Source of the DNA: Peribacillus saganii
GTDB lineage: Bacteria; Bacillota; Bacilli; Bacillales; DSM-1321
Direction of reading: 5' to 3'
Length of the DNA stretch: 64,000 bases
NCBI RefSeq assembly: GCF_003429095.1
Contig: NZ_QVTE01000031.1
Coordinates: 1-64,000, forward strand
The notes beneath the pieces were generated by a model. That model was not told the DNA's origin. It worked only from the letters and a program-made list of their open reading frames with translations, and searched no databases. Of the stretch, positions 8,220 through 16,909 are shown piece after piece. Made by a program: the position numbers and the translations under genes. The first letter of the stretch is position 1; each line of letters opens with the position of its first letter.

Positions 8220-8594
8220 ATGAAAGATATAGCACTTTATGACAGAGACTGCATATTATGTCAAAAGACAAGGAATAAGCTTGAGCGGTATGATTGGCTA
8301 TCGAAAATAGAATGGGTTTCCTTACAGGATTATGAAATACACAATCGTATCTATATATATAATAAGAAGGATTTAAGAAGAGAGCTTCATTTATTGGCAG
8401 GGGAAGATAGGATTTACAGAGGGTTTTTTGCTGTTCGGAGATTGATGATCAAATGTCCGCCACTATTTTTGCTTGGGGCACTTAGCTATCTGCCATTCGC
8501 TTCATTAATCGGAAAACCAGTTTATCGGTACATTGCTGATAGACGGCATGTATTCTTTCGTTCGAACTGCAGTGACCGCAAATGTTCTATTTAA
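8220..8594 (+). CDS. DCC-family thiol-disulfide oxidoreductase (DUF393)
   Basis: A 124-residue protein opening with YDRDCILCQKTRNKLERYDW, the DxxCxxC motif (Cys13 and Cys16) that defines the DCC/DUF393 family, predicted thioredoxin-fold redox proteins. A central hydrophobic block (CPPLFLLGALSYLPF) may touch the membrane. Four further Cys/His-rich residues end the protein (FFRSNCSDRKCSI). The start has GGGTGAGATACTT upstream. It is inserted between divergent pckA and the metK leader, and is read towards metK. Physiological partner unknown. Confidence 0.8.
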   Translation: MKDIALYDRDCILCQKTRNKLERYDWLSKIEWVSLQDYEIHNRIYIYNKKDLRRELHLLAGEDRIYRGFFAVRRLMIKCPPLFLLGALSYLPFASLIGKPVYRYIADRRHVFFRSNCSDRKCSI

Positions 8595-8613
8595 AAAAGT
8601 TATCGTAAAATGA

Positions 8614-8643
8614 TTGACATTTTTCGATATTTTACGGTATGAT
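8614..8643 (+). promoter_or_regulatory. metK promoter (sigma-A type)
   Basis: TTGACA (8614-8619) and TATGAT (8638-8643) are separated by 18 bases, placing the start of transcription about ten bases upstream of the S-box aptamer. Confidence 0.75.
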
Positions 8644-8660
8644 TCTACCTTGTACGGATT

Positions 8661-8857
8661 CTCTTATCCCGAGTCGGTGGAGGGACAGGCCCGATGAAAC
8701 CCAGCAACCTGCCAGAAGTAAAATGACCTTAAGGAATCAATTACGAATAAATGATGCAACCTATTCATTAAAGTGATTATTTTTTAAGCATTTGCTTTTC
8801 TTCAGGCGAAGGTGCTAACCTGATGCAAGGCTATAATAAGCCCTTGAACGATAAGAG
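8661..8857 (+). ncRNA. SAM-I riboswitch (S-box) aptamer with extended P3
   Basis: The closing stem P1 is CTCTTATC (8661-8668) with GATAAGAG (8850-8857). Core S-box sequences are present: GGTGGAGGGAC-GGCCCGATGAAACCCAGCAACC and GGTGCTAACC-TGATGCAAGG (split here). Sensing S-adenosylmethionine, it controls metK by termination. The aptamer spans 197 bases, against roughly 105-120 in typical examples, because the P3 arm carries an extra hairpin of about 90 bases. A terminator follows at 8882-8916. Confidence 0.93.
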
Positions 8858-8881
8858 CGAAAGGCTAGATGTAAGATAACC

Positions 8882-8916
8882 AACCTTTCCTCACTATTTC
8901 AAGGAAAGGTTTTTTT
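8882..8916 (+). terminator. S-box riboswitch terminator
   Basis: Ten-base perfect stem AACCTTTCCT/AGGAAAGGTT and a T-run. The region GAAAGGCTAGATGTAAGATAACC between aptamer and stem would supply the competing antiterminator pairing. About 180 bases of further leader precede metK; I recognise no second regulatory element there. Confidence 0.88.
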
Positions 8917-9096
8917 GTATGCAAACCATAACGGCCTATACATAACGCCGTGGTTGCCGCTGGAAGAAAATCTGCATCTTGAATCGGATAAGACTTTTGG
9001 AAACGAGTTCCGTCAAAACGGGGGAAGAGGAAACGCTATTATGTGTTTCTAATTCTAAACCACAAAAAATATTATCTTCTATAAGGAGGAAATAAG

Positions 9097-10299
9097 ATGT
9101 CTAAAAACCGTCGTCTATTTACTTCTGAGTCTGTAACTGAAGGTCATCCGGATAAGATTTGTGACCAGATTTCAGATTCAATCCTGGATGCAATCCTTGC
9201 TAAGGATGCAAACGCACGTGTCGCTTGCGAAACGTCCGTTACAACCGGTCTTGTATTGGTTGCAGGGGAAATCACAACTTCTACTTATGTAGACATTCCA
9301 AAAATTGTTCGCGAAACAGTTAAGGATATTGGCTATACTCGTGCTAAGTATGGATTTGATTCTGAAACTTGCGCAGTATTGACTTCCATCGACGAGCAAT
9401 CGGCTGATATCGCAATGGGTGTTGACCAGGCTCTTGAAGCCCGTGAAGGACAAATGTCCGATGAAGAAATTGACGCAATCGGAGCAGGTGACCAGGGCTT
9501 GATGTTTGGATTTGCCTGCAATGAAACGAAGGAGCTCATGCCTCTTCCGATTTCATTGGCTCACAAACTTGCTCGCCGCCTGACTGAAGTGCGTAAAGAA
9601 GAAATCCTTCCTTACCTGCGTCCAGACGGAAAAACTCAGGTTACAGTTGAGTATGATGAAAATGACAAGCCTGTGCGTATCGACACGATTGTTATCTCTA
9701 CTCAGCACCACCCTGAAATCAGCCTTGAGCAGATTCAGCGCAACCTTAAGGAACATGTAATCAATCCTGTAGTTCCAGCTGAATTAATCGATGAAAATAC
9801 TAAGTACTTTATTAATCCGACAGGCCGTTTCGTTATTGGAGGACCTCAAGGTGATGCAGGTCTAACAGGCCGTAAAATCATTGTTGATACTTATGGCGGA
9901 TATGCTCGCCACGGCGGCGGTGCATTCTCCGGTAAGGATCCTACAAAGGTTGACCGTTCTGCAGCATATGCTGCCCGTTATGTTGCGAAGAATATTGTGG
10001 CTGCTGGACTTGCTGATAAAGTTGAAGTGCAGCTTGCCTATGCAATCGGTGTAGCCCAGCCTGTTTCTATCTCTGTTGATACATTTGGAACAGGAACCGT
10101 AGGGGAAGATGTTTTGGTTGACCTGGTTCGTCAAAATTTTGACCTTCGCCCTGCTGGCATTATTAACATGCTTGACCTTCGCCGCCCAATCTACAAGCAA
10201 ACAGCTGCATATGGACATTTTGGCCGCAGTGATGTTGATTTGCCTTGGGAACGCACTGATAAAGCGGAAGTTCTTAAAAATCAAGCAGCAAACGCCTAA
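9097..10299 (+). CDS. metK: S-adenosylmethionine synthetase
   Basis: A 400-residue enzyme making S-adenosylmethionine from methionine and ATP, releasing phosphate and diphosphate; a cytosolic tetramer in the family. Motifs: [12 protein letters not shown] near residue 17, the MAT hexapeptide GAGDQG near 129, and the phosphate-binding [16 protein letters not shown] near 269. The start has an optimal AAGGAGGAAATAAG site. Its expression is controlled by the SAM riboswitch at 8661-8916, a product-feedback loop. In B. subtilis asnB and ytnA follow; here ytoA follows directly on the other strand. Confidence 0.97.
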   Translation: MSKNRRLFTSESVTEGHPDKICDQISDSILDAILAKDANARVACETSVTTGLVLVAGEITTSTYVDIPKIVRETVKDIGYTRAKYGFDSETCAVLTSIDEQSADIAMGVDQALEAREGQMSDEEIDAIGAGDQGLMFGFACNETKELMPLPISLAHKLARRLTEVRKEEILPYLRPDGKTQVTVEYDENDKPVRIDTIVISTQHHPEISLEQIQRNLKEHVINPVVPAELIDENTKYFINPTGRFVIGGPQGDAGLTGRKIIVDTYGGYARHGGGAFSGKDPTKVDRSAAYAARYVAKNIVAAGLADKVEVQLAYAIGVAQPVSISVDTFGTGTVGEDVLVDLVRQNFDLRPAGIINMLDLRRPIYKQTAAYGHFGRSDVDLPWERTDKAEVLKNQAANA

Positions 10300-10329
10300 G
10301 CGTTTCAAAATGTGATAGGTTAACTTCTC

Positions 10330-10372
10330 AAAAAAGGGAAGAGGGTACTTAATGTATCCTCTTCCCTTTTTG
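10330..10372 (+). terminator. metK terminator
   Basis: A long stem, AAAAAGGGAAGAGG paired with CCTCTTCCCTTTTT, with a T-rich tail. Confidence 0.88.
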
Positions 10373-10473
10373 GTGTTGTTTTTCGTTTGTCTTTCCCGAT
10401 AGCATGTAAGATTGGTTAAAATACTTGTTTCATTCATATCTTAAGTAAGAACATATCCATTTCTCGAAAATTG

Positions 10474-11004
10474 CTAAAAGGAAGGATCTATTCGTTCTGC
10501 TGCCTTGTAATATTGTGCTTTTTCCGCATATTCGCGGGTGATTCTTTCCATATCCTTTTTGTCCTCCTCAGTAAGAGGGCGGATTACTTTAGCCGGGCGA
10601 CCAAAAGCAAGCGTGTTTGGCGGAATAATCTTCCCTTGTGGAACAAGGCTTCCCGCACCAATAAAAGCACCTTCCCCGATTTCAGCCTGATCGAGGATAA
10701 TGGAACCCATGCCGATAAGTGCACCTTTTTTAATTTTGCAGCTGTGAAGTACTACTTGATGTCCCACTGAAACTTCATCTTCAATGATCAGTGGATTGTT
10801 AGGGCTCTGGTGGAGGACGCAATTATCCTGAATATTGACTTTCCTGCCGATGATTGTAGGGGCAACGTCTCCTCGAATTACCGTATTAAACCAGATGCCT
10901 GACTCGTCTGAAATTGTTACATCACCGGTAATCACTGCGTTATCCGCAATATAGCAGCTTGGTGCAATCTCCGGTTTTATATCTTTAAACGGATAGATAA
11001 TCAT
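10474..11004 (-). CDS. ytoA: Gamma-class carbonic anhydrase-like hexapeptide protein YtoA
   Basis: A left-handed beta-helix (hexapeptide repeat) protein of 176 residues. The start is ATG 11004 with GAAAGGG upstream rather than the longer frame to 11091. Three histidines fit the metal ligands of gamma carbonic anhydrases: one in LHQSPNN, and two in VGHQVVLHSC. Repeats such as IADNAVITGDVTISDESGIW make the helix. Related proteins (PaaY, YrdA, CaiE) often have weak or no anhydrase activity, so hydration of CO2 is not certain. Monocistronic. Confidence 0.85.
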   Translation of the reverse strand: MIIYPFKDIKPEIAPSCYIADNAVITGDVTISDESGIWFNTVIRGDVAPTIIGRKVNIQDNCVLHQSPNNPLIIEDEVSVGHQVVLHSCKIKKGALIGMGSIILDQAEIGEGAFIGAGSLVPQGKIIPPNTLAFGRPAKVIRPLTEEDKKDMERITREYAEKAQYYKAAERIDPSF

Positions 11005-11150
11005 AATGTACAACCCTTTCCAAAATGTAATTTTATGTAATAGATAGAATTTATTATATCGCAAACAGTTATTAAGTGCTGAAAATACCAATTGGCTGAG
11101 ATTTTTTATAAAATAAAACTACTATAAATCGTTTCAAAGGAGGAATTCGC

Positions 11151-11954
11151 ATGTGGAAATACGAAGCGGAGGGTAATGCTAGGGCCGTAATAGTGATAAT
11201 CCATGGAGCGATGGAACATCATGGCCGTTATAAGTGGCTTTCCCAGATGTGGTGTTCCGCTGGTTATCATGTTATTGCAGGGGATCTGCCCGGCCAGGGG
11301 ATGACCACCCGTTCGGGAAGAGGCCATATCGATTCCTTTGATCAATATATCGATGAAGTTAAACTATGGATCGAAGAAGCCTTCACCTATGATCTGCCTG
11401 TTTTCCTTCTTGGGCATAGCATGGGAGGTTTAATTGCTATCAGAACCCTGCAGGAGGAACAAATTAATTTGGCAGGAGTCATCTTATCCTCGCCATGTCT
11501 CGGATTGGTCACAGCACCATCGAAACCACTGGAAGCTGTATCTTCTGTGATTAACATAGTATTCCCTAAGCTCAGAATGGAATCAGGACTTACAATTGAC
11601 ATGGCTACACGGAATGCTGAAGTAAAGGAAGTTGATGTTAATGACACCCTGTATATTACCAAGGTATCAGTGAGGTGGTATAAGGAACTCACGGCTTCAA
11701 TAAAGGAAGCCTTCGAGAGAATACCTGATTTCCAGGACATTCCTATACTTCTTATGCAAGCTGGAGAAGATCTGATTGTCGATAAAAAGATGGTAAGGGA
11801 ATGGTTTAATTACACTCTTTGCAGTGAAAAGCAATATAAAGAGTGGCCTGGCTTGTACCATGAAATATTTAACGAACCAGAACGGGATGATGTATTTCAA
11901 TATGCACTCTCGTTTGTAGAAACCAGGCTTAAAACTCTCGGATATATTTTATAA
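11151..11954 (+). CDS. ytpA: Lysophospholipase / monoacylglycerol lipase-type hydrolase YtpA
   Basis: A 267-residue alpha/beta hydrolase (hydrolase_4 type). The nucleophile is Ser90 in GHSMGG; an Asp in LLMQAGEDLIVD and the His of GLYHEIFNEPE complete the triad. In B. subtilis, YtpA acts as a phospholipase needed to make the antibiotic lysophospholipid bacilysocin. No signal peptide. It begins after a perfect AAAGGAGGAATTCGC site and lies 16 bases before ytpB, the same pairing as in B. subtilis. Confidence 0.88.
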   Translation: MWKYEAEGNARAVIVIIHGAMEHHGRYKWLSQMWCSAGYHVIAGDLPGQGMTTRSGRGHIDSFDQYIDEVKLWIEEAFTYDLPVFLLGHSMGGLIAIRTLQEEQINLAGVILSSPCLGLVTAPSKPLEAVSSVINIVFPKLRMESGLTIDMATRNAEVKEVDVNDTLYITKVSVRWYKELTASIKEAFERIPDFQDIPILLMQAGEDLIVDKKMVREWFNYTLCSEKQYKEWPGLYHEIFNEPERDDVFQYALSFVETRLKTLGYIL

Positions 11955-11970
11955 AGTGAGGTGAACCCAG

Positions 11971-13068
11971 GTGACTGTACCTTCTAACCCGCTCGCTCTA
12001 ATGCAGCAAGTGTATCGCAGGGTTTTTCCAATCGTACACGATGAGCTGGCCTATTGGACGGATCGGGCGGAAGAAATTCCGGATCCCGAATTAAGGAAAC
12101 AGGCGCTTGCCAGTATTAGTTCCAAAACATTTCATTGCGAGGGGGGAGCTATTCTTTCCTTGCTTGCAGAAGAAAACAAAGCTGAAGCTATTAAATTTAT
12201 CGTAGCGTATCAAACAATCAGCGATTATCTTGATAATCTTTGTGACAGAAGCACCTCGATGGACCCGGACGACTTCCGGGCACTTCATCAATCAATGGAT
12301 CATGCCCTTACTATTGATGCAGTGCCGGTAAATTACTATAGGAACAGGAATGAGCAGGATGATGGCGGATACTTACAGGAGCTTGTTTTAACCTGCCAGG
12401 AAATGCTTCGCATCAATAAACATTATCATGAAATTTATCCCTTTCTAACCCAGCTATGTTCTTATTATTGCGATTTGCAGGTACATAAGCATGTAATGGC
12501 AGAGGAAAGGGTTCCTCGACTAAAAACGTGGTTCAATTCCTATAAAAAGGATTTGCCTTCAATGACATGGTATGAATTTTCAGCTTGCTCTGGATCTACT
12601 TTGGGAATATTTTGCCTGATCTCGTATGGTTTGCGCAATGATTTTAAGCCCCGTTATGCAACTGAGGTTATGAGAGGTTATTTTCCATATATTCAAGGGC
12701 TTCATATCCTGCTTGATTATTTTATTGATCAGGAAGAGGACAGGCATGGTGGAGATCTCAATTTTTGTTTTTACTACAAAAATGAGGAAGAAATGGTTAG
12801 GCGGTTATCTCATTTTGTGGAAAAATCATCGCAGCATGTGGATAATCTGCCGCATTCCCGTTTTCATAAATTGATTCAAAGAGGGCTTCTTGGACTATAC
12901 TTATCCGATAATAAGGTACAGAGCCAAAAAACCGTAAGGCCGCTCGCGAAACGAATGATCCGGCTCGGCGGCATTGAATCATTATTCTTTTACCTGAATG
13001 GCAAAGTATATCGAAGCCTGCAAAAAAGAATGGCAGCCAGCAGGATTGTTTTTTCCTCCGCAAAGTAA
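11971..13068 (+). CDS. ytpB: Tetraprenyl-beta-curcumene synthase YtpB
   Basis: A 365-residue large terpene synthase (DUF2600). B. subtilis YtpB (TS) cyclises long prenyl diphosphates, giving tetraprenyl-beta-curcumene, a precursor of sesquarterpenes made in spores. The family lacks the classical DDxxD; instead I see DYLDNLCD at residues 85-92 and an acidic DQEED block near 253, both probable metal-diphosphate ligands. Start is GTG, with GAGGTGAACCCAG upstream. The neighbouring prenyl transferase and SqhC cyclase are not in this window. Confidence 0.9.
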   Translation: MTVPSNPLALMQQVYRRVFPIVHDELAYWTDRAEEIPDPELRKQALASISSKTFHCEGGAILSLLAEENKAEAIKFIVAYQTISDYLDNLCDRSTSMDPDDFRALHQSMDHALTIDAVPVNYYRNRNEQDDGGYLQELVLTCQEMLRINKHYHEIYPFLTQLCSYYCDLQVHKHVMAEERVPRLKTWFNSYKKDLPSMTWYEFSACSGSTLGIFCLISYGLRNDFKPRYATEVMRGYFPYIQGLHILLDYFIDQEEDRHGGDLNFCFYYKNEEEMVRRLSHFVEKSSQHVDNLPHSRFHKLIQRGLLGLYLSDNKVQSQKTVRPLAKRMIRLGGIESLFFYLNGKVYRSLQKRMAASRIVFSSAK

Positions 13069-13069
13069 T

Positions 13070-13240
13070 AACAAAGTGCAAGTGCCCTGTATAAAGGAAG
13101 AGAGGTTACAAACGCCACATCCTCAATAAACTGCCGCTTTGTTTCGCACGATGTACCGCTGCCGAAGTATTCATTGCCCTGTGAGTCGGGGTTTTTATTT
13201 TTACTACGTAAAAAAAGCTGCTGGGCACTGGAGCTAGAGA
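13070..13240 (+). repeat. Intergenic repeat family 1, decayed copy
   Basis: It keeps a left end near GTGCAAGTGCCCTG and a right end GGGCACTGGAGCTAGAGAT. The centre is diverged, and it holds the CTACGTAAAAAAAGCTGCTGGG segment also seen in reverse in other copies (ACTTTTTTTACGGAGTAAA). No gene is present in this intergenic region. Confidence 0.6.
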
Positions 13241-13295
13241 TAGCTCCACTATTTCGTTACTCACAACTCGGCAATTTTATTTTGTCCTAAATAAT

Positions 13296-13324
13296 AAAAG
13301 CCCTTGGACTGCAAGGGCTTTTTA
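13296..13324. terminator. Bidirectional terminator between ytpB and ytqB
   Basis: AAGCCCTT paired with AAGGGCTT around GGACTGC; T-rich on the plus side and on the minus side, serving both convergent genes. Confidence 0.85.
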
Positions 13325-13363
13325 TCGCTTTGTTGAATAACACCTTTGGTTAAGCTTCCGGAA

Positions 13364-13939
13364 TTATTGACGTTTTTCAATCGCAACAATAAAGGGAGGG
13401 TTATTTGCCTGATTGATAAAACGATATTGCAGTACATGGGCCCTTTCCTGAGGAAGGGAGCCTGTAAAATCTAAAATTGCATCGCGCTCAACCGCGCCAC
13501 CCGGGTGGCCGTGATAAATCACCAGGACGATGATACCTTCTGGTGCCATAATGTCAAGGAGCTGTTCTATGGCTTCAATGGTTGTTTTCTCCGTAGTAAC
13601 GATTGACTTATCTCCGCCTGGGAGGTAACCCAGGTTAAAAATCGCACCTGTTACTTGGCCGTGATATTGTTCAGGGATTTTCCTTTTAATTTGCTCATGT
13701 CCAGCCAGGAATAGAGTGCATCTCGAATCAAGCTCAGCAGACTTTAACCGCTTGGATGTTTCTGTGATAGCCCGCTCCTGGATATCAAAACCATAAATAT
13801 GTCCGGAATCACCGACCAAATTGGCCAAGAACTCTGTATCGTGGCCATTGCCCATCGTTCCATCGACGGCTATATTTCCTTCGCAGACAGCATTCTGGAG
13901 CAAAAGCCGGGCAAATGGGAGGATTCTATCTAGCTTCAT
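13364..13939 (-). CDS. ytqB: Class I SAM-dependent methyltransferase YtqB
   Basis: A 191-residue Rossmann-fold methyltransferase of the YtqB/putative rRNA methylase family. Motif I is DGTMGNGHDTEFL (about 27-39), followed by GFDIQERAI as motif II and IFNLGYLPGGD as motif IV. The family is close to the RsmH fold; substrate is unknown. The start overlaps the end of ytqA by 14 bases, so the two are translated together. Confidence 0.85.
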   Translation of the reverse strand: MKLDRILPFARLLLQNAVCEGNIAVDGTMGNGHDTEFLANLVGDSGHIYGFDIQERAITETSKRLKSAELDSRCTLFLAGHEQIKRKIPEQYHGQVTGAIFNLGYLPGGDKSIVTTEKTTIEAIEQLLDIMAPEGIIVLVIYHGHPGGAVERDAILDFTGSLPQERAHVLQYRFINQANNPPFIVAIEKRQ

Positions 13940-14894
13940 TAAATTCTCTCACACCTTCAGAAAGACAATATTTGCCTTGCCAGCTGTTACGCCTTTTTAG
14001 CTCAGCATCAATAGCATTCAAAACTCCCCACTTATTTACGCTCCACATTGGTCCGATCATGAGTTCAATCGGTCCGTCCCCTGTTATGCGGTGAACAACC
14101 ATTTCTGGCGGGATGATTTCTAGCTGGTCGCAGACAAGGTTCACGTAATCATCAAATTTTAAAAACTCAAGCATTCCTTTTTCATACTGCTTTACCATTG
14201 GGGTGCCTTTTAAAAGGTGAAGCAAATGGATTTTAATTCCTTGAACATCAAGCTTTGCAACCTCTTTTGCTGTTTCCATCATCATTTCCGGTGTTTCCAG
14301 CGGAAGGCCATTAATGATATGAGAACAAATTCTTATGCCATGTTTTCTGAGTTTTTCTACACCATCTGCATAGCACTGAAAATCATGGGCTCGATTAATT
14401 AATAAAGCAGTCCGTTCATGAATGGTCTGAAGGCCAAGTTCCACCCATAAATACGTTCTTTGATTTAGCTCTGCTAAATATTCAATTACATCATCAGGCA
14501 GGCAATCGGGCCTTGTCGCTATCGATATTCCGACAACACCGTCCTGCTTAAGAACTGTTTCATATTTTTCCTTTAAAACTTCAAGTGGGGCATGGGTATT
14601 GGTAAACGCCTGAAAGTACGCCAAATACTTTCCATCCTTCCACTTTTTATGCATTTTTTGACTAATCTCCTTAAACTGTGTTTCAAGATCTTCCGCCCGG
14701 TTGCCTGCAAAGTCGCCAGATCCCGCAGCACTGCAAAACGTACAGCCGCCATGGGCTACAGTGCCGTCACGGTTCGGGCAGTCAAAACCGCCATCCAAAG
14801 CCACTTTAAAAACCTTATGGCCAAAGATCTCACGCAAATGATAATTCCATGTATGATACCTTTTGTCGTCAGTTGCATATAAAAATGAATTCAA
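13926..14894 (-). CDS. ytqA: Radical SAM protein of the TIGR01212 family, YtqA
   Basis: A 322-residue radical SAM enzyme related to the Elp3 catalytic fold. Cluster-binding cysteines are in CPNRDGTVAHGGCTFC. I choose TTG 14894 because GGAGG lies six bases upstream; the ATG at 14930 adds 12 residues across that ribosome site. Other blocks: YFQAFTNTHAP, GISIATRPDC, and GIRICSHIINGLP. Function is not known for the family; the coupled methyltransferase YtqB suggests both act on one RNA or protein substrate, which is inference. Confidence 0.87.
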   Translation of the reverse strand: MNSFLYATDDKRYHTWNYHLREIFGHKVFKVALDGGFDCPNRDGTVAHGGCTFCSAAGSGDFAGNRAEDLETQFKEISQKMHKKWKDGKYLAYFQAFTNTHAPLEVLKEKYETVLKQDGVVGISIATRPDCLPDDVIEYLAELNQRTYLWVELGLQTIHERTALLINRAHDFQCYADGVEKLRKHGIRICSHIINGLPLETPEMMMETAKEVAKLDVQGIKIHLLHLLKGTPMVKQYEKGMLEFLKFDDYVNLVCDQLEIIPPEMVVHRITGDGPIELMIGPMWSVNKWGVLNAIDAELKRRNSWQGKYCLSEGVREFNEAR

Positions 14895-15135
14895 GTCAGG
14901 ACCTCCAATGTAGTAATGGATGTCATCCACTAGATGAAATGTGATCTAAAATTGATTTAATTGGCAAATGCTTTTAAACCAATAAAAATCGTGTTATCAA
15001 CAAGTGGTATTTTAACATGAAGAAGGGGGTTATCCAATTTCTTTACGGGCTTCGAATAAAATAATCTGAAGGGAAGTGAGCAAACTAAGGGAGAAGATGA
15101 GTTTTTCATCTCATATTTAAAAGGAGGGGACAGCA

Positions 15136-15399
15136 ATGGCAACCAGGGAAGCAGTCGAAAAATGCCTGCAGCGTTGTGAGGCAACTCTCCTGAATGCTCG
15201 TGATCAATTTCAGGAGGCTTCCGTTCAGCAGCATTATAATGACACCGGATATTCCAACTCCCAATTAGAGATACAATCAGCGTTAGATGAGCTGGATAGG
15301 CTTTCGCGAAGCGCAAATGACCAACAGCGGGATAGGTTATACAGAATGGGTTTACAGCTCAGGCAGATGCAAAATAATATGATTTTGCTTGATTATTAA
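15136..15399 (+). CDS. ytzC: DUF2524 family protein YtzC
   Basis: An 87-residue, mostly helical, Gln-rich protein (REAVEKCLQRCEATLLNARD at the start). Length and sequence pattern match YtzC of B. subtilis, which lies in the same region. No catalytic motif; likely a coiled-coil or dimeric helical bundle. AAAAGGAGGGGACAGCA precedes the ATG. Function unknown. Confidence 0.82.
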   Translation: MATREAVEKCLQRCEATLLNARDQFQEASVQQHYNDTGYSNSQLEIQSALDELDRLSRSANDQQRDRLYRMGLQLRQMQNNMILLDY

Positions 15400-15423
15400 T
15401 AAAGAGAATTAGGGGTATTACCC

Positions 15424-15453
15424 ATCTGGCTTCCTGTGAAGGAGGCCATTTTT
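15424..15453 (+). terminator. Terminator after ytzC
   Basis: TGGCTTCC pairs with GGAGGCCA (one G-T pair) around TGTGAA, with ATTTTT after it. Confidence 0.65.
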
Positions 15454-15660
15454 ATGTAGACATTTTTGTAATTGAACCCCATTGTTTCCGAAATTAACAG
15501 TCGGAGGCGCGGAAGTAGTTGTCAAAAATTGCGTTTAAATAAGGGGCAGTAAGAATTTTCTGAATTACCCCTTAAGGAGAAAAGTATCAACTCAAAGTGA
15601 TAACAAATAGAATTATTCTGGCTGGCGAAATTATGACCATTATCAATTAATGTTTATTCG

Positions 15661-15780
15661 GGAAAGCCAATTCAACGTCCTGCGGGAAAAGCGGCTCAAG
15701 GGAGACACTGCAGCACAAGCGCCGAGGAGGCTCCCGAACCGCCCGCGGAAAGCGTGTGGAAATCAACAGGCAAGTTTAAC
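15661..15780 (+). repeat. Intergenic repeat family 2, copy 1
   Basis: About 118 bases closely matching 43023-43134: shared blocks include AATTCAACGTCCTGCGGGAA, TCAAGGGAGAC, GCGCCGAGGAGGCT, CGAACCGCC and GGAAATCAACAGGCA. It sits in the 539-base spacer between ytzC and the cupredoxin gene, which otherwise holds only the ytzC terminator. A 62-codon open frame across it is incidental. Confidence 0.8.
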
Positions 15781-15938
15781 AAATAAGAAAAATCCGCATT
15801 GCTTCAAAGAGCATGAGCCGGCTTTTTCGCAAGTATAAATATGTGGCCAAAGCCATGTTATGAACGAGTACCTTTGATAAAAGGAAGTGTTGAGTCCAAA
15901 ATATAAATGGAATTTGCCCGTTATGCGCAGATGGAGAA

Positions 15939-16385
15939 TTAATCCACAACCAGATAAGCAATCATAGGACCGCCGCTGCCGCTGTGTATATGTGTTTCAC
16001 AAATTAAACGGTAGGTGCCTTCTTTTTTAAACATCAATGGGATAACGGTTTCTTTTCCTTTTCTTACAACTCCTTTAATATCAGTTCCTTCAATGTGAAA
16101 GGGATGCTCGCTGCCGTTTACACCGAAAATCTTTAAATTTACTTGTTTGTCCTGGGGAATGAAGATTGTGCCGGGGTCCCACCGGTAGGCTTCAAGTTCT
16201 TTTCCATCTTTAGTCGTTGTTTTATATTCCCCTGTGACCATATTAATTTCAAAGTTTTGGACTGAATTTTCCATTTTTGCTGTTTCAGCTGTGAGCGGAA
16301 TTAAATAGTACCACCCGCTTAAACCCAATGCCACTATAGCTAATCCGACCAAAAGCCATTTTCTCCGGATAATGATAAATTTCAT
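15939..16385 (-). CDS. Membrane-anchored cupredoxin-domain protein
   Basis: Start at ATG 16385 with GGGGACTCGTC upstream; 148 residues. A basic N-terminus (KFIIIRRKW) and one hydrophobic segment (residues 11-29) suggest an uncleaved anchor or signal, placing the domain outside the membrane. The C-terminal half is a cupredoxin: His in EHPFHIEG, then CETHIHSGSGGPM, giving the Cys-His-Met set of a type 1 or CuA-like copper site. It probably carries electrons or copper at the cell surface. No partner gene is adjacent; it is flanked by a repeat and the leuS leader. Confidence 0.8.
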   Translation of the reverse strand: MKFIIIRRKWLLVGLAIVALGLSGWYYLIPLTAETAKMENSVQNFEINMVTGEYKTTTKDGKELEAYRWDPGTIFIPQDKQVNLKIFGVNGSEHPFHIEGTDIKGVVRKGKETVIPLMFKKEGTYRLICETHIHSGSGGPMIAYLVVD

Positions 16386-16574
16386 GACGAGTCCCCCTAT
16401 TCGTGTTTTAATTAATCTATATGACAGGAAGAGTAAATTCTTGTCCAAAACGGACCGGGAGAAGAACTTTTTTCCAAGATGATGCATATAAAAATGAGAC
16501 CCAGTTGATAATGTAATATAACTCTTCTTGCATTTACAGGTGAAATTGACTAGAATATGCTATATAATGACATA

Positions 16575-16823
16575 ATTTTTAAAAGCAATGACAAGGAGCA
16601 GTAGCGGTTAGAACCCGTTTAGAGAGTTGGCGGATGGTGCAAGTCAACCGGGAGGACCAGTGAACTCGCCTTTAAGCTGCAGGCATGAACAAAGAGTAAT
16701 GCTTTGCCGGATTATCCACGTTATGGATCTAGAGCGGGGCGTGCAATTTGCGCCAACTAGGGTGGTACCGCGGGAAGATGCATACATAATCCTCTCGTCC
16801 CTTACTGGGATGAGGGGTTTTTA
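16575..16823 (+). ncRNA. T-box leader of leuS (leucine specific)
   Basis: The T-box sequence AGGGTGGTACCGCG is at 16759-16772. The specifier codon is read as CTC (Leu) at 16665-16667 within AGTGAACTCGCC. The terminator CCTCTCGTCCC/GGGATGAGGGG with T-run is at 16791-16823. Uncharged leucyl-tRNA would bind the specifier and the T-box bulge and prevent termination. The leader start is approximate; the promoter could not be assigned with confidence. Confidence 0.92.
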
Positions 16824-16909
16824 TTATTTCAATAAATAATTAATATACTGACACAGCGTGTGGCAGCTTAGCCAACATCCCACGGATTACAAATTTAGGA
16901 GGAAAAAAA

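Noticed and set aside
8595-9096. Second riboswitch between the S-box terminator and metK
   Set aside because: I see only short possible stems (ACGGC/GCCGT) and no known aptamer core.
16627-16839. 70-codon open frame upstream of leuS
   Set aside because: It is inside the T-box leader, which fully explains the sequence.
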